Part shown: one piece after another, positions 1 to 5,654 of the stretch
Layout: the number at the start of each line of letters is the position of its first letter
Numbering within the stretch: position 1 is the first letter of the stretch
The notes under the pieces: model-generated
What the model was told of the DNA's origin: nothing
Seen by the model: only the letters and a program-made list of their open reading frames with translations
Databases searched by the model: none
Program-made: the position numbers and the translations under genes
Assembly: GCA_019689955.1 (NCBI GenBank)
Contig: JADGGM010000170.1
Coordinates: 1-6,716 of the forward strand
Length of the DNA stretch: 6,716 bases
Reading direction: 5' to 3'
DNA from: Gemmatimonadaceae bacterium
GTDB taxonomy: Bacteria; Gemmatimonadota; Gemmatimonadetes; Gemmatimonadales; Gemmatimonadaceae

Positions 1-485
1 GCGGCCGCGGCCACGCGCTCGCGCCCGCGCGCGGTCCCCGACGGCGCGTCCTTCTTCGCCGCGTGGTGGGTCTCGACGATGTGCGCGTCGAACGCCGGAA
101 CGCGCCCGACGAGGCGCGCGGCGGCCTCGGCCATCTGCCAGAAGATGTTCACGCCAAGGGAGAAGTTGGGGGACCAGAGCATCGCCCCCCCGGCAGCGAG
201 GACGTCGCGCTCCACGCGCTCGCGCTCGTCGTACCACCCGGTGGTCCCCACGACCACCGGGCACCCGGCGCGCGCGCACGCGCGGATGTTCGCGGGCGCG
301 GCCGCGGGGGTGGTGAACTCGATCGCGACGTCGGCGCCGGCCAGGTGCTCGCGCGTGATCGCCCCGCCGGCCGGGTTCGACGCTTCGTCGAAGGTGGCGA
401 CCACCGGCCACCGCCGCGCCTGCGCCAGCTCGACGACGGCCCGCCCCATCTTCCCGAGGCCGATCACCGCGATCCGTGGAATCAT
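1..485 (-). CDS. dapB: 4-hydroxy-tetrahydrodipicolinate reductase, C-terminus beyond window edge
   Basis: DapB reduces the DapA product to tetrahydrodipicolinate with NAD(P)H, in the cytoplasmic lysine/diaminopimelate pathway. The 161 complete codons visible start at an ATG (485-483) that overlaps the lysC stop in an ATGA. The N-terminal dinucleotide-binding loop is VIGLGKMG (residues 7-14), followed by EFTTP (56-60) and VVGTTGW (78-84). The family signature HHAAKKDAPSGTA lies at residues 140-152. By comparison with the E. coli enzyme, His140 and Lys144 should be the catalytic and substrate-binding pair. The segment between the nucleotide loop and EFTTP is shorter than in E. coli, which points to the compact DapB subtype. 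There is no Shine-Dalgarno sequence, so translation probably depends on coupling to lysC. About 80-100 residues of the C-terminus are missing at the window edge. The identification is very secure; completeness cannot be judged. Confidence 0.94.
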   Translation of the reverse strand, partial: MIPRIAVIGLGKMGRAVVELAQARRWPVVATFDEASNPAGGAITREHLAGADVAIEFTTPAAAPANIRACARAGCPVVVGTTGWYDERERVERDVLAAGGAMLWSPNFSLGVNIFWQMAEAAARLVGRVPAFDAHIVETHHAAKKDAPSGTARGRERVAAA

Positions 486-1846
486 GACGACGCCGCCCCG
501 TCGGGGAAGAACTCGCTGTGCAGCGCGCACACCGCGGCGCCCAGCTGGTCGCCGTCGACGATGATCGTGAGGTTGATCTCCGAGGCGCTGAGCGAGATCA
601 TGTGGACGCGGATCCCCTCCAGCGCGCCGAGCGCGCGCGCCATGATGCTGCTGTTCCCGCCGAGCCCGGCGCCGACCATCGCGATCACGGCCCGGTTCCG
701 CTCGATGGAGACGTCGCCGAGCGCGCGCAGCTCCACCACGAGGTCGTCGAGCTGTGCGGGGCCGTCGATCGTCACGGAGACCGACACCTCCGAGGTCGCC
801 ACCACGTCCACCGAGGTGCGGTGCCGCTCGAACACCTCGAACAGCGCACGGAGAAAGCCGTGTGCGAGGAGCATCCGCGAGGAGTGGACACGCACGACGG
901 TGACGTTCCCGCGCCCGGCGATCGCGCTCACCGGGCGGCGCGGCGCCTCGCTCGTGATCCGCGTCCCGCGCCCCTCGGGGCGGCGCGAGTTGTAGATGAA
1001 CACCGGGATCCCACGCTGCACGGCGGGGGCGATGGTGCTCGGGTGGAGCACCTTGGCGCCGAACGAGGCCAGCTCCGCCGCCTCGTCGAAGCGGATCTCC
1101 TCGATGAGCCGCGCGCCGCGCACCACGCGCGGGTCCGCGGTGAGCATCCCGTCGACGTCGGTCCAGATCTCGATCGCTTCGGCGTCCACGGCGGCGCCGA
1201 AGAGCGCGGCACTGTAGTCTCCCCCGCCCCGCCCGATCGTCGTCGTCACGCCCTGCGGCGTGCGACCGATGAACCCGCCGAGCAGCGGGACGCACCCGCG
1301 CTCCACGACCGGCACGATGCGCGCGCGCGCGTTGCGCACGATCCCGTCCATCTGCGGGACTGCCTTCGTGTGGTGGTCGTCGGTCACCATCACTTCGCGC
1401 GCGTCGACCAGCTCCACGGGAACGCCGCGCCGCCGCATCGCGGCGCTCACGAGCGTGGCCGAGAGCATCTCGCCGTAGGCGGCGATCGCGTCCTGGCTCC
1501 GCGGGGTGAGGTGGCCGAGCACGGAGAGCGCTTCGGCGATGTTCGCCAGCTCGTCGAACATCGCGCTCATCTCGCTCCGCACCTCGTCGGCCTCGGCGCT
1601 CTGGTCGAGGAGCGCGTCGCATTCGTGGAGGTGCCGCTCGCGCAGCGCCTCCACGCCGCGCAGCGCGGCGATGAGCTGCCCCTCCGCCGCGTGTTCGGCG
1701 ATGGCGAGCAGCTCGTTCGTGGCCCGCGCGAGCGCCGAGACGACGACGATGGGGCGCCGGGGCAGCTTGCTCCGCGTGATCTCGACCGCGCGCTCGATCG
1801 CGGCCGCGTCGCCGACGGAGGTGCCGCCGAACTTGAGGACGATCAC
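482..1846 (-). CDS. lysC: Aspartate kinase (monofunctional, two ACT domains)
   Basis: Phosphorylates L-aspartate with ATP, the first committed step towards lysine, threonine and methionine. The length of 454 residues is close to monofunctional E. coli LysC. The kinase domain shows KFGGTSVG at residues 5-12, GEMLSA at 125-130, TTTIGRGGGDYSA at 201-213, WTDVDGML at 228-235 and FGAKVLHP at 262-269. Two ACT-type regulatory domains follow, at about 315-380 and 386-445. The second carries VGAGLGGNSSIMARAL (391-406) and SLSASEINLTIIVD (418-431), a layout typical of feedback-inhibited aspartokinases. Which amino acid inhibits this one cannot be read from the sequence. The start is GTG (1846-1844), overlapping the asd stop as GTGA, with the KFGGTS motif beginning at codon 5, so no other start is reasonable. 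No Shine-Dalgarno sequence is seen. There is no fused homoserine dehydrogenase domain, since the stop abuts dapB. Confidence 0.96.
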   Translation of the reverse strand: MIVLKFGGTSVGDAAAIERAVEITRSKLPRRPIVVVSALARATNELLAIAEHAAEGQLIAALRGVEALRERHLHECDALLDQSAEADEVRSEMSAMFDELANIAEALSVLGHLTPRSQDAIAAYGEMLSATLVSAAMRRRGVPVELVDAREVMVTDDHHTKAVPQMDGIVRNARARIVPVVERGCVPLLGGFIGRTPQGVTTTIGRGGGDYSAALFGAAVDAEAIEIWTDVDGMLTADPRVVRGARLIEEIRFDEAAELASFGAKVLHPSTIAPAVQRGIPVFIYNSRRPEGRGTRITSEAPRRPVSAIAGRGNVTVVRVHSSRMLLAHGFLRALFEVFERHRTSVDVVATSEVSVSVTIDGPAQLDDLVVELRALGDVSIERNRAVIAMVGAGLGGNSSIMARALGALEGIRVHMISLSASEINLTIIVDGDQLGAAVCALHSEFFPDGAASS

Positions 1847-2934
1847 GCGCCGACGAGCCCGCGCGCCACGAGCAGCTCGGCGTTCAGCACCGAGGCCCCG
1901 GCCGCGCCGCGAATGGTGTTGTGCCCGAGCGCCACGAGGCGCAGATCGAGGATCGGATCGCGGCGCACGCGCCCGATCGTCACCGTCATCCCCCGCCCCG
2001 CGTCGGCGTCGCGCTTGGGCTGCGGGCGGTCCTCCTCACGCGTGACCGCGAGCGTCGGCGCGGGCGCCGAGGGGAGCCCGAGGTCTTCGACCGCGCTCTT
2101 CCACGCCGTGATCGCCGCGATCGCCTCCTCCGGCTCCGCGCGGCGCTCCAGGGCCACTGCCATGCACGCCGTGTGGCCGTTCTCCACCGGCACGCGCGTC
2201 ACCTGCGCGCTGATCTGCATGGGCGCGGGGGTGATGGCGCCGTTGGCGTACGCGCCGAGGATCTTCGGCGTCTCGGCGATGATCTTCTCCTCCTCGCCGC
2301 CGCCGATGTACGGGATCACGTTCCCGAGGATGTCGAGCGACGGCACCCCCGGATACCCCGCCCCCGACACCGCCTGCAGCGTGGTGACGAAGAGCTGCCG
2401 CACGCCGAACGCCCGATGCAGCGGGGCGAGCGCCATCGCGATCACCATCGTCGCGCAGTTCGAGTTGGTGATGATCGCCCCTTCCCACCCGCGCGCGGCG
2501 CGCTGGCCGTCGAGGAGCGCCAGGTGGTCGGGGTTCACCTCGGGGATGAGGAGCGGCACGTCGGGCTCGAGCCGATAGTTGCGCGCGTTGCTGAGCACGA
2601 ACCGGCCCGCGCGCGCGAACGCCCCCTCGACCTCCCCCGCCACGCTCGCGTCGAGCGCCGAGAAGACGAGGGGCGCATCGACGTACGTGGGATCGCACGG
2701 CACGACGCACATGCTCGCGATCTCCGCCGGCATGGTGCCCGAGAGCCAGCGCGCGGCCGCGTCGTAGCGCTTCCCCGCCGAGCGCTCCGACGCGGCGAGG
2801 GCGGTGATCTGGAACCACGGGTGATCGGTGAGCAGACGGATGAACGTCTGCCCTACCGCGCCCGTGGCACCCAGGACGGCGACCGGGATGCGCGGTCGAG
2901 GAGGAATGGAGACGGAAGGGGACGGGTTCGGCAT
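1843..2934 (-). CDS. asd: Aspartate-semialdehyde dehydrogenase, archaeal/fungal-like type
   Basis: Reduces aspartyl-4-phosphate to aspartate semialdehyde with NADPH, directly after LysC in the pathway. The protein has 363 residues. A proline-rich N-terminal tail of about 16 residues precedes the Rossmann loop VLGATGAVG (20-28). The active-site segment is TNSNCATM with Cys160 as the expected nucleophile. The block TTLQAVSGAGYPGVPSLDIL (184-203) is characteristic of the Asd branch found in archaea and fungi (HOM2-like), as is RVPVENGHT (247-255), which supplies Arg247 and the catalytic His254. The C-terminus has the dimer-type motif HNTIRGAAGASVLNAELL (338-355). The ATG at 2934 lies 3 nt after the stop of the M20 gene and has no Shine-Dalgarno sequence, so translational coupling is likely. 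The stop overlaps the lysC GTG. All key residues are present and nothing looks broken. Confidence 0.96.
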   Translation of the reverse strand: MPNPSPSVSIPPRPRIPVAVLGATGAVGQTFIRLLTDHPWFQITALAASERSAGKRYDAAARWLSGTMPAEIASMCVVPCDPTYVDAPLVFSALDASVAGEVEGAFARAGRFVLSNARNYRLEPDVPLLIPEVNPDHLALLDGQRAARGWEGAIITNSNCATMVIAMALAPLHRAFGVRQLFVTTLQAVSGAGYPGVPSLDILGNVIPYIGGGEEEKIIAETPKILGAYANGAITPAPMQISAQVTRVPVENGHTACMAVALERRAEPEEAIAAITAWKSAVEDLGLPSAPAPTLAVTREEDRPQPKRDADAGRGMTVTIGRVRRDPILDLRLVALGHNTIRGAAGASVLNAELLVARGLVGA

Positions 2935-2937
2935 GAG

Positions 2938-3930
2938 TCAGGCAAGCAGCGCGCGGACGATCCGCGCATACGCGGTCACGGCGTCGTGCAGCTCCCGGAC
3001 GTCGATGTGCTCGTCCGGCGTGTGCGCGACGTGGATGGAACCCGGACCGAAGAGAAGCGGCGTCCCCCACCGGTCGAGGAGGGGGATGTCGGAGGTGAAG
3101 GCGACCGGCGCCGCGCGAAATCCGGGGATGGTGTGAAAGTGCTGCGCCGGGATGTACGACCCGTACTCGATCTCAGCGCGTCCGGCAACCCACGCCTCGA
3201 GCCGCCGCTTCACCTCGTCCACGTCGCCGACGAGCCGGAACATCAACTCGGACTCCGCGCGGTCGGGGATGATGTTCGCCTCGGTCCCCGCGTGCAGCGT
3301 GCCGATGTTCACCGTCGTCTCCCCGAGCTGCGGATCGGTGGGAAGCGGGAGCAACGCGAGCGTGGGGAGGAGCGCCAGCATCGGCTCGATCGCGGACTGC
3401 CCCAGGTGCGGGTACGCGGAATGCGCCGCGCGCCCGCGGGTCCGGAGCGTCACGCGGAGCGACCCCTTGGCCCCCGTGGCGAGCGTGCTCTCCGTCGGCT
3501 CGCCGTTGACGAGGAACCGGCTCGTGGCCTCGAGGCGGTTCGCGGCGCGCGCGCCGTCGGACCCCTTTTCCTCCCCAACGAGGAAGAGGAGATCGACCCG
3601 CTCTTCCCCCTCCTGGGCCAGCAGGTCCGCGGCGGCGAGCATGGCGGCGGCGATCCCCTTGGCGTCGCACGCACCGCGGCCGTACAGCCGGTCGCCGTTC
3701 AGCGAGGGGCGAACGAAGGGGGGGACGGTGTCGAGGTGCGTGGAGAGGGTCACCTCCCCCCGCCCGCGCGAAGCCCAGACGTTGGCGCGTCCTCGACTAA
3801 CCTCCTGGAGAGTTACGTTCCACCCGCGGGCGACGAGCCAGCGGGTGACGAAATCGACGGCACGCCCTTCGTCACCGGTCGGTGATTCGATGGCGATGAG
3901 CTCAGCGGCGAGCGAGATGACATCGGTCAT
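2938..3930 (-). CDS. M20-family zinc metallo-amidohydrolase (DapE/ArgE-like)
   Basis: A cytoplasmic two-zinc deacylase of 330 residues. The expected metal ligands are visible: His65 in STHLDTVP (63-70), bridging Asp89 in GRGACDAKG (84-92), Glu121 in VGEEKGSDGA with Glu120 as likely general base, Glu144 in NGEPTES, and His303 in HTPDEH near the C-terminus. The lid/dimerisation domain, about 152-270, contains AAHSAYP (168-174). The position at the head of an asd-lysC-dapB operon suggests a role in lysine/diaminopimelate synthesis, such as N-acyl-diaminopimelate deacylation. The sequence cannot separate DapE from ArgE or from a LysK-like amino-adipate-pathway hydrolase, so no symbol is given. 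The start chosen is the ATG at 3930, because MTDVISLAAELIAIESPTG is where this family normally begins. An in-frame ATG at 4032 would add 34 atypical residues across the promoter region. The 3-nt gap to asd implies one transcript. Confidence 0.88.
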   Translation of the reverse strand: MTDVISLAAELIAIESPTGDEGRAVDFVTRWLVARGWNVTLQEVSRGRANVWASRGRGEVTLSTHLDTVPPFVRPSLNGDRLYGRGACDAKGIAAAMLAAADLLAQEGEERVDLLFLVGEEKGSDGARAANRLEATSRFLVNGEPTESTLATGAKGSLRVTLRTRGRAAHSAYPHLGQSAIEPMLALLPTLALLPLPTDPQLGETTVNIGTLHAGTEANIIPDRAESELMFRLVGDVDEVKRRLEAWVAGRAEIEYGSYIPAQHFHTIPGFRAAPVAFTSDIPLLDRWGTPLLFGPGSIHVAHTPDEHIDVRELHDAVTAYARIVRALLA

Positions 3931-3938
3931 GGCGCAAC

Positions 3939-3968
3939 AAACTAGTCGGGCCCGGAACGTAATGCCAA
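3939..3968 (-). promoter_or_regulatory. Candidate promoter of the lysine operon, possibly giving a leaderless mRNA
   Basis: On the minus strand, TTGGCA (3968-3963) is followed after 18 nt by TAGTTT (3944-3939). The latter keeps the important T1, A2 and T6 of a -10 element. Only 8 nt separate it from the ATG at 3930, so initiation at the usual distance would fall at or next to the start codon. That fits the absence of any Shine-Dalgarno sequence. The -10 match is modest (3/6), so this is a candidate only. Confidence 0.4.
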
Positions 3969-3975
3969 CTGTCGC

Positions 3976-3986
3976 CGCAAGTTGCG
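3976..3986. promoter_or_regulatory. Short dyad CGCAAGTTGCG upstream of the -35
   Basis: A perfect 5-1-5 inverted repeat, CGCAA-G-TTGCG, sits 7 nt upstream of the candidate -35 of the leftward promoter, a normal place for an activator or repressor site. No regulator family is recognised from it, and a dyad this short can arise by chance. Confidence 0.2.
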
Positions 3987-4035
3987 TCTCATGCATCGCA
4001 GCATCGCGTCGCCCCGCGCGAGCACCCTCCATCGG

Positions 4036-4064
4036 TTGACTTCCATTGGACCCGGAGCTAGGTT
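4036..4064 (+). promoter_or_regulatory. Sigma70-type promoter of the rightward unit
   Basis: TTGACT (4036-4041, 5/6 to the -35 consensus) and TAGGTT (4059-4064, keeping T1, A2 and T6) are separated by an optimal 17 nt. The expected start point is about 4071-4073. That gives a leader of about 195 nt before the ATG at 4268, or about 50 nt before the ATG at 4123. This is the best promoter match I found in the intergenic regions, and it faces the basic-protein/Rad52-like pair. Confidence 0.55.
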
Positions 4065-4065
4065 A

Positions 4066-4075
4066 CGGTGTACCG
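4066..4075. promoter_or_regulatory. Short dyad CGGTGTACCG at the expected transcription start
   Basis: An inverted repeat (CGGT-GT-ACCG) covers the predicted +1 of the rightward promoter, where a bound repressor would block initiation. It does not match the LexA boxes I know (CTGT-N8-ACAG, GAAC-N4-GTTC or GTTC-N7-GTTC). The arms are only 4 bp, so the call is weak. Confidence 0.2.
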
Positions 4076-4122
4076 AAAATAAGCCGAAGTGAGCCGAGCG
4101 ATGGCCCTACGAAGGAAGCCGG

Positions 4123-4275
4123 ATGGAACGCCGTATCTCATTCACGTACAGTGACTTACACAACATCATCCGGGGGATCGTCTCCGCGCGACGGCCAGTG
4201 GGTGACAGCGCGGGGGCGGAGCGTCGGCGCTCCCGGTGCACTCGCACCATCGGATGCGGAGGGACCGATGGCTGA
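4123..4275 (+). CDS. Possible small ORF, 50 residues, in the leader
   Basis: The ATG at 4123 is preceded by AAGGA (4112-4116) with 6 nt spacing, a good ribosome binding site. The frame runs 50 codons to a TGA at 4273-4275, overlapping the start of the next gene (ATG at 4268) by 8 nt in another frame. The product begins MERRISFTYSDLHNIIRGIV and ends in an arginine- and glycine-rich tail. About 36 of 49 third positions are G or C, slightly favouring coding. I recognise no family. It could be a true small protein, a leader peptide whose translation opens the hairpins at 4218-4248, or a chance frame. The ribosome binding site and the overlap are the main support; there is no homology evidence. 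Confidence 0.32.
   Translation: MERRISFTYSDLHNIIRGIVSARRPVGDSAGAERRRSRCTRTIGCGGTDG
4218..4248 (+). promoter_or_regulatory. Two adjacent hairpins in the leader
   Basis: Hairpin 1 pairs GGAGCG (4218-4223) with CGCTCC (4228-4233) across the loop TCGG. Hairpin 2 pairs GGTGC (4235-4239) with GCACC (4244-4248) across the loop ACTC. A single base separates them, so they could stack. The pair ends 9 nt before the Shine-Dalgarno sequence of the 140-residue gene. No run of T follows, so they are not a classic terminator. A role in controlling translation is an inference. Confidence 0.35.
4258..4263 (+). promoter_or_regulatory. Ribosome binding site GGAGGG fixing the start at 4268
   Basis: GGAGGG lies 4 nt before the ATG at 4268 (5 nt from GGAGG). 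It decides the start of the basic protein against an upstream in-frame TTG at 4046, which would lie inside the promoter. Confidence 0.6.
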
Positions 4276-4690
4276 ACGGCGGCGGAAGGCGCGCAAGGCC
4301 GGCGCGCGCGCGGCAACGACGCGGAACGAGAAGGCGAAGCGGACGCCGAAGAAGAAGCGGACGCCGAAGAAGGTGATGAAGCCGAAGGCGATGACGGCCG
4401 CAAGGACGCGACGCGTCGCGCCGAGGACGACGGGGGCCAATCGGAAGAACGGGGCGAAGACGGCCACGGCCACGACGCTCATGCGGATCCGCGCGCTCGA
4501 TCCGCAGGCGACGTGTGGATCGGGAACGACGGTACTACAACTCTTTCGGGTGGATGACTTGCCTTTCGGGAGCGGCACCACGCACCTGGTCTTCTTCGAC
4601 CGGCATGGGTGGTACTGCGAGCACGGCCGGGATTGCCCGGCGGTGGCCGCAGTCCGAAAGCACGAAAAGCTTGGGACTCTGACGCGATAA
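4268..4690 (+). CDS. Small protein with H1-like basic tail and C-terminal Cys/His patch, unknown function
   Basis: 140 residues, family not recognised. Residues 1-75 are low-complexity and very basic: 28 Lys/Arg against two acidic residues, with Ala, Thr and Pro, including the exact repeat KRTPKK-KRTPKK at 24-35. This composition resembles histone-H1-like tails of bacterial nucleoid proteins and suggests nucleic-acid binding. Residues 71-140 are a different, ordered-looking part: LMRIRALDP, LQLFRVDDLPFG, HLVFFDRHGWYCEHGRDCPAVAAV. Cys117, His119, Cys123 and His132 could bind zinc, with Cys83 as an alternative ligand; the C-x-H-x3-C-P-x-V-x-A-V part loosely recalls half of a SWIM motif. The start is set by GGAGGG at 4258. 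The stop lies 13 nt before the Rad52-like gene, on the same strand with no terminator between, so joint transcription is likely. The C-terminal part is somewhat less GC-rich than its neighbours. Function is inferred only from composition and context. Confidence 0.72.
   Translation: MAERRRKARKAGARAATTRNEKAKRTPKKKRTPKKVMKPKAMTAARTRRVAPRTTGANRKNGAKTATATTLMRIRALDPQATCGSGTTVLQLFRVDDLPFGSGTTHLVFFDRHGWYCEHGRDCPAVAAVRKHEKLGTLTR
4337..4372 (+). repeat. Perfect 18-bp tandem duplication in the basic tail
   Basis: AAGCGGACGCCGAAGAAG occurs twice back to back (4337-4354 and 4355-4372), in frame, encoding KRTPKK twice. Identity at every base, including synonymous positions, indicates a recent slippage duplication. 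Tail length probably varies between relatives. Confidence 0.75.
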
Positions 4691-4703
4691 GGTTGGACTG
4701 GAC

Positions 4704-5573
4704 ATGATTGCGAGACACGAAGCTCAGCGTGAGCAGACGACGACAGCGGATGTGTGGGCCAAGCTGGCCGCTCCCCTCCCTCCCGGCGTGACGGCGTGGC
4801 GGCAGGACGGCCGCCCGATCGAGCGCGACGGCAAGTACTTCGCCCGGTTCGTCGCCTACGTCGACGCGAACACGGTGCGCGACCGGCTCGACAGCGTGGT
4901 GCCGGGTGAGTGGAACCTGACCCTCGAGCTCCTCCCCCCGCCCGCGGCGGCGGACGACGACAACGCGCTCCCGGACCAGCAGCGCTGCGCGTTCAAGGCG
5001 CGGCTCCAGATCCTCGGCGTGGTGCGCGAGGACGTGGGGACGGGGCGTGACTACAAGCAGGCGGCGACCGACGCGTTCAAGCGCGTGGCCGTGCGCTTCG
5101 GGATCGCGCACGAGCTCTACGACCTCAAGACCAACTGGGTGCGCGTGGATGGCCCGGGCCCCTACGCGAAGCCGCTCGAGGACCCGCAGGAGGCGTACGA
5201 TCGGCGCCAGGCGCGCGCTGCAGCCGCCGAGAGCGCGCCGGCAGCGCCGGCGCCGGGGGATGAGCCCTCGGAGAGCGAGGGCTCGTCCCCCGCGCTGCGC
5301 GTGAGCCGCCCGCTCATCGCCAGCGATGTTCCCCCCTGCCCCAAGTGCGGCGGGAAGATGTGGGACAACCGGCTCGGCAAGCGGAACCCCAAGGCACCGG
5401 ACTTCAAGTGCCGCGACCGCAACTGCGACGGCGTCATCTGGCCCCCGCGCCCGAACGCGAAGCGTGCGGCGAACGCCGAGAACGACGCCGAGAGCGACGC
5501 ACCGAGCGCGCCGAGCGCACCGAGCGTGAGCGCGTCCGCCGCCCCGCTCGGGAGCGACGACATTCCGTTCTGA
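4704..5573 (+). CDS. Rad52/Rad22-family annealing protein with zinc ribbon and SSB-like C-terminal tip
   Basis: 289 residues. The N-terminal domain, about 17-146, shows the Rad52/Rad22 (DdrA-like) pattern: ARFVAYVDANTVRDRLDSVVPGEW (47-70), the strand FKARLQILGVVRED (97-110), then DYKQAATDAFKRVAVRFGIA (116-135) and HELYDL, matching the eukaryotic KEAVTDALKRALR-FG block. Members anneal single-stranded DNA during break repair or phage-type recombination. An acidic, Ala/Pro-rich linker (165-205) follows. Next is a C4 zinc ribbon with Cys212, Cys215, Cys236 and Cys241 (spacing 2-20-4), of the CPKCGGKMWDNR type. A disordered tail has the 9-bp unit GCNCCGAGC three times (5499-5525), encoding APS repeats. 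The protein ends SDDIPF, the tip by which bacterial SSB binds RecO, PriA, RecQ and others. The ATG at 4704 is 13 nt after the upstream stop; only a weak AAGG lies 11 nt before it, so coupling is plausible. Whether it acts in chromosomal repair or is of phage origin cannot be told. Confidence 0.88.
   Translation: MIARHEAQREQTTTADVWAKLAAPLPPGVTAWRQDGRPIERDGKYFARFVAYVDANTVRDRLDSVVPGEWNLTLELLPPPAAADDDNALPDQQRCAFKARLQILGVVREDVGTGRDYKQAATDAFKRVAVRFGIAHELYDLKTNWVRVDGPGPYAKPLEDPQEAYDRRQARAAAAESAPAAPAPGDEPSESEGSSPALRVSRPLIASDVPPCPKCGGKMWDNRLGKRNPKAPDFKCRDRNCDGVIWPPRPNAKRAANAENDAESDAPSAPSAPSVSASAAPLGSDDIPF
5254..5292 (+). other. 17-bp stem-loop inside the linker of the Rad52-like gene
   Basis: The left arm 5254-5270 pairs with the right arm 5276-5292 around the 5-nt loop GAGAG. 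Sixteen pairs are Watson-Crick and one (5261/5285) is a U-G wobble in the mRNA. It encodes residues 184-197 of the acidic linker, where protein constraint is weak. Possible roles are slowing ribosomes between two domains, affecting mRNA stability, or a remnant of an inserted palindromic repeat. Confidence 0.6.
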
Positions 5574-5585
5574 CGACGCGCGCGG

Positions 5586-5623
5586 GCGCGGCGGGTTGTG
5601 CCGGAATGCATCACCCGCCGCGC
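5586..5623 (+). other. Strong stem-loop just after the Rad52-like gene
   Basis: GCGCGGCGGGT (5586-5596) pairs perfectly with ACCCGCCGCGC (5613-5623). The 16-nt loop can add a further TGC/GCA pairing. It begins 13 nt after the stop codon. There is no T tract, so it is more likely a 3'-end protecting or Rho-linked structure than an intrinsic terminator on its own. Confidence 0.4.
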
Positions 5624-5654
5624 TCACGTGGCGTGTTCCGTAGCACCCCATCGA

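Larger units (their letters stand above)
3931..4122. other. Divergent intergenic control region
   Basis: Non-coding stretch between the leftward lysine operon and the rightward repair-type unit. It is visibly richer in A+T than its surroundings, as promoter DNA usually is. It contains a candidate promoter on each strand and two short dyads, annotated separately. If the small ORF at 4123 is not real, the gene-free stretch extends to 4267. I see no tRNA, no terminator and no recognised riboswitch here. Confidence 0.6.

Noticed and set aside
518..3885. Very long plus-strand open frames (for example 518-2578 and 1921-3885) opposite the lysine operon
   Set aside because: They are antisense to lysC, asd and the M20 gene, which carry full family motifs. 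The products are Arg/His/Asp-rich with no domain sense, as expected from high third-position GC.
3931..4032. Upstream ATG at 4032 as start of the M20 protein
   Set aside because: It would add 34 residues unlike any M20 N-terminus and would cover the A+T-richer region with the candidate promoter.
4101..4154. 17-codon frame starting MALRRKPDGTPYLIH
   Set aside because: No good ribosome site and weak third-position GC. The overlapping frame at 4123 has a better site and reaches the next gene.
4046..4267. In-frame TTG at 4046 as start of the basic protein (214 residues)
   Set aside because: The TTG lies within the spacer of the TTGACT/TAGGTT promoter and has no ribosome site, whereas ATG 4268 has GGAGGG.
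4407..4420. Perfect 14-bp palindrome centred on ACGCGT
   Set aside because: It lies inside coding sequence in a CG-rich context where such palindromes are common, and no second copy was seen.
4156..4581. Minus-strand frame with membrane-like Phe/Val stretches
   Set aside because: The hydrophobic runs are only the complement of the Lys codons (AAG read as CTT/TTC) in the basic tail.
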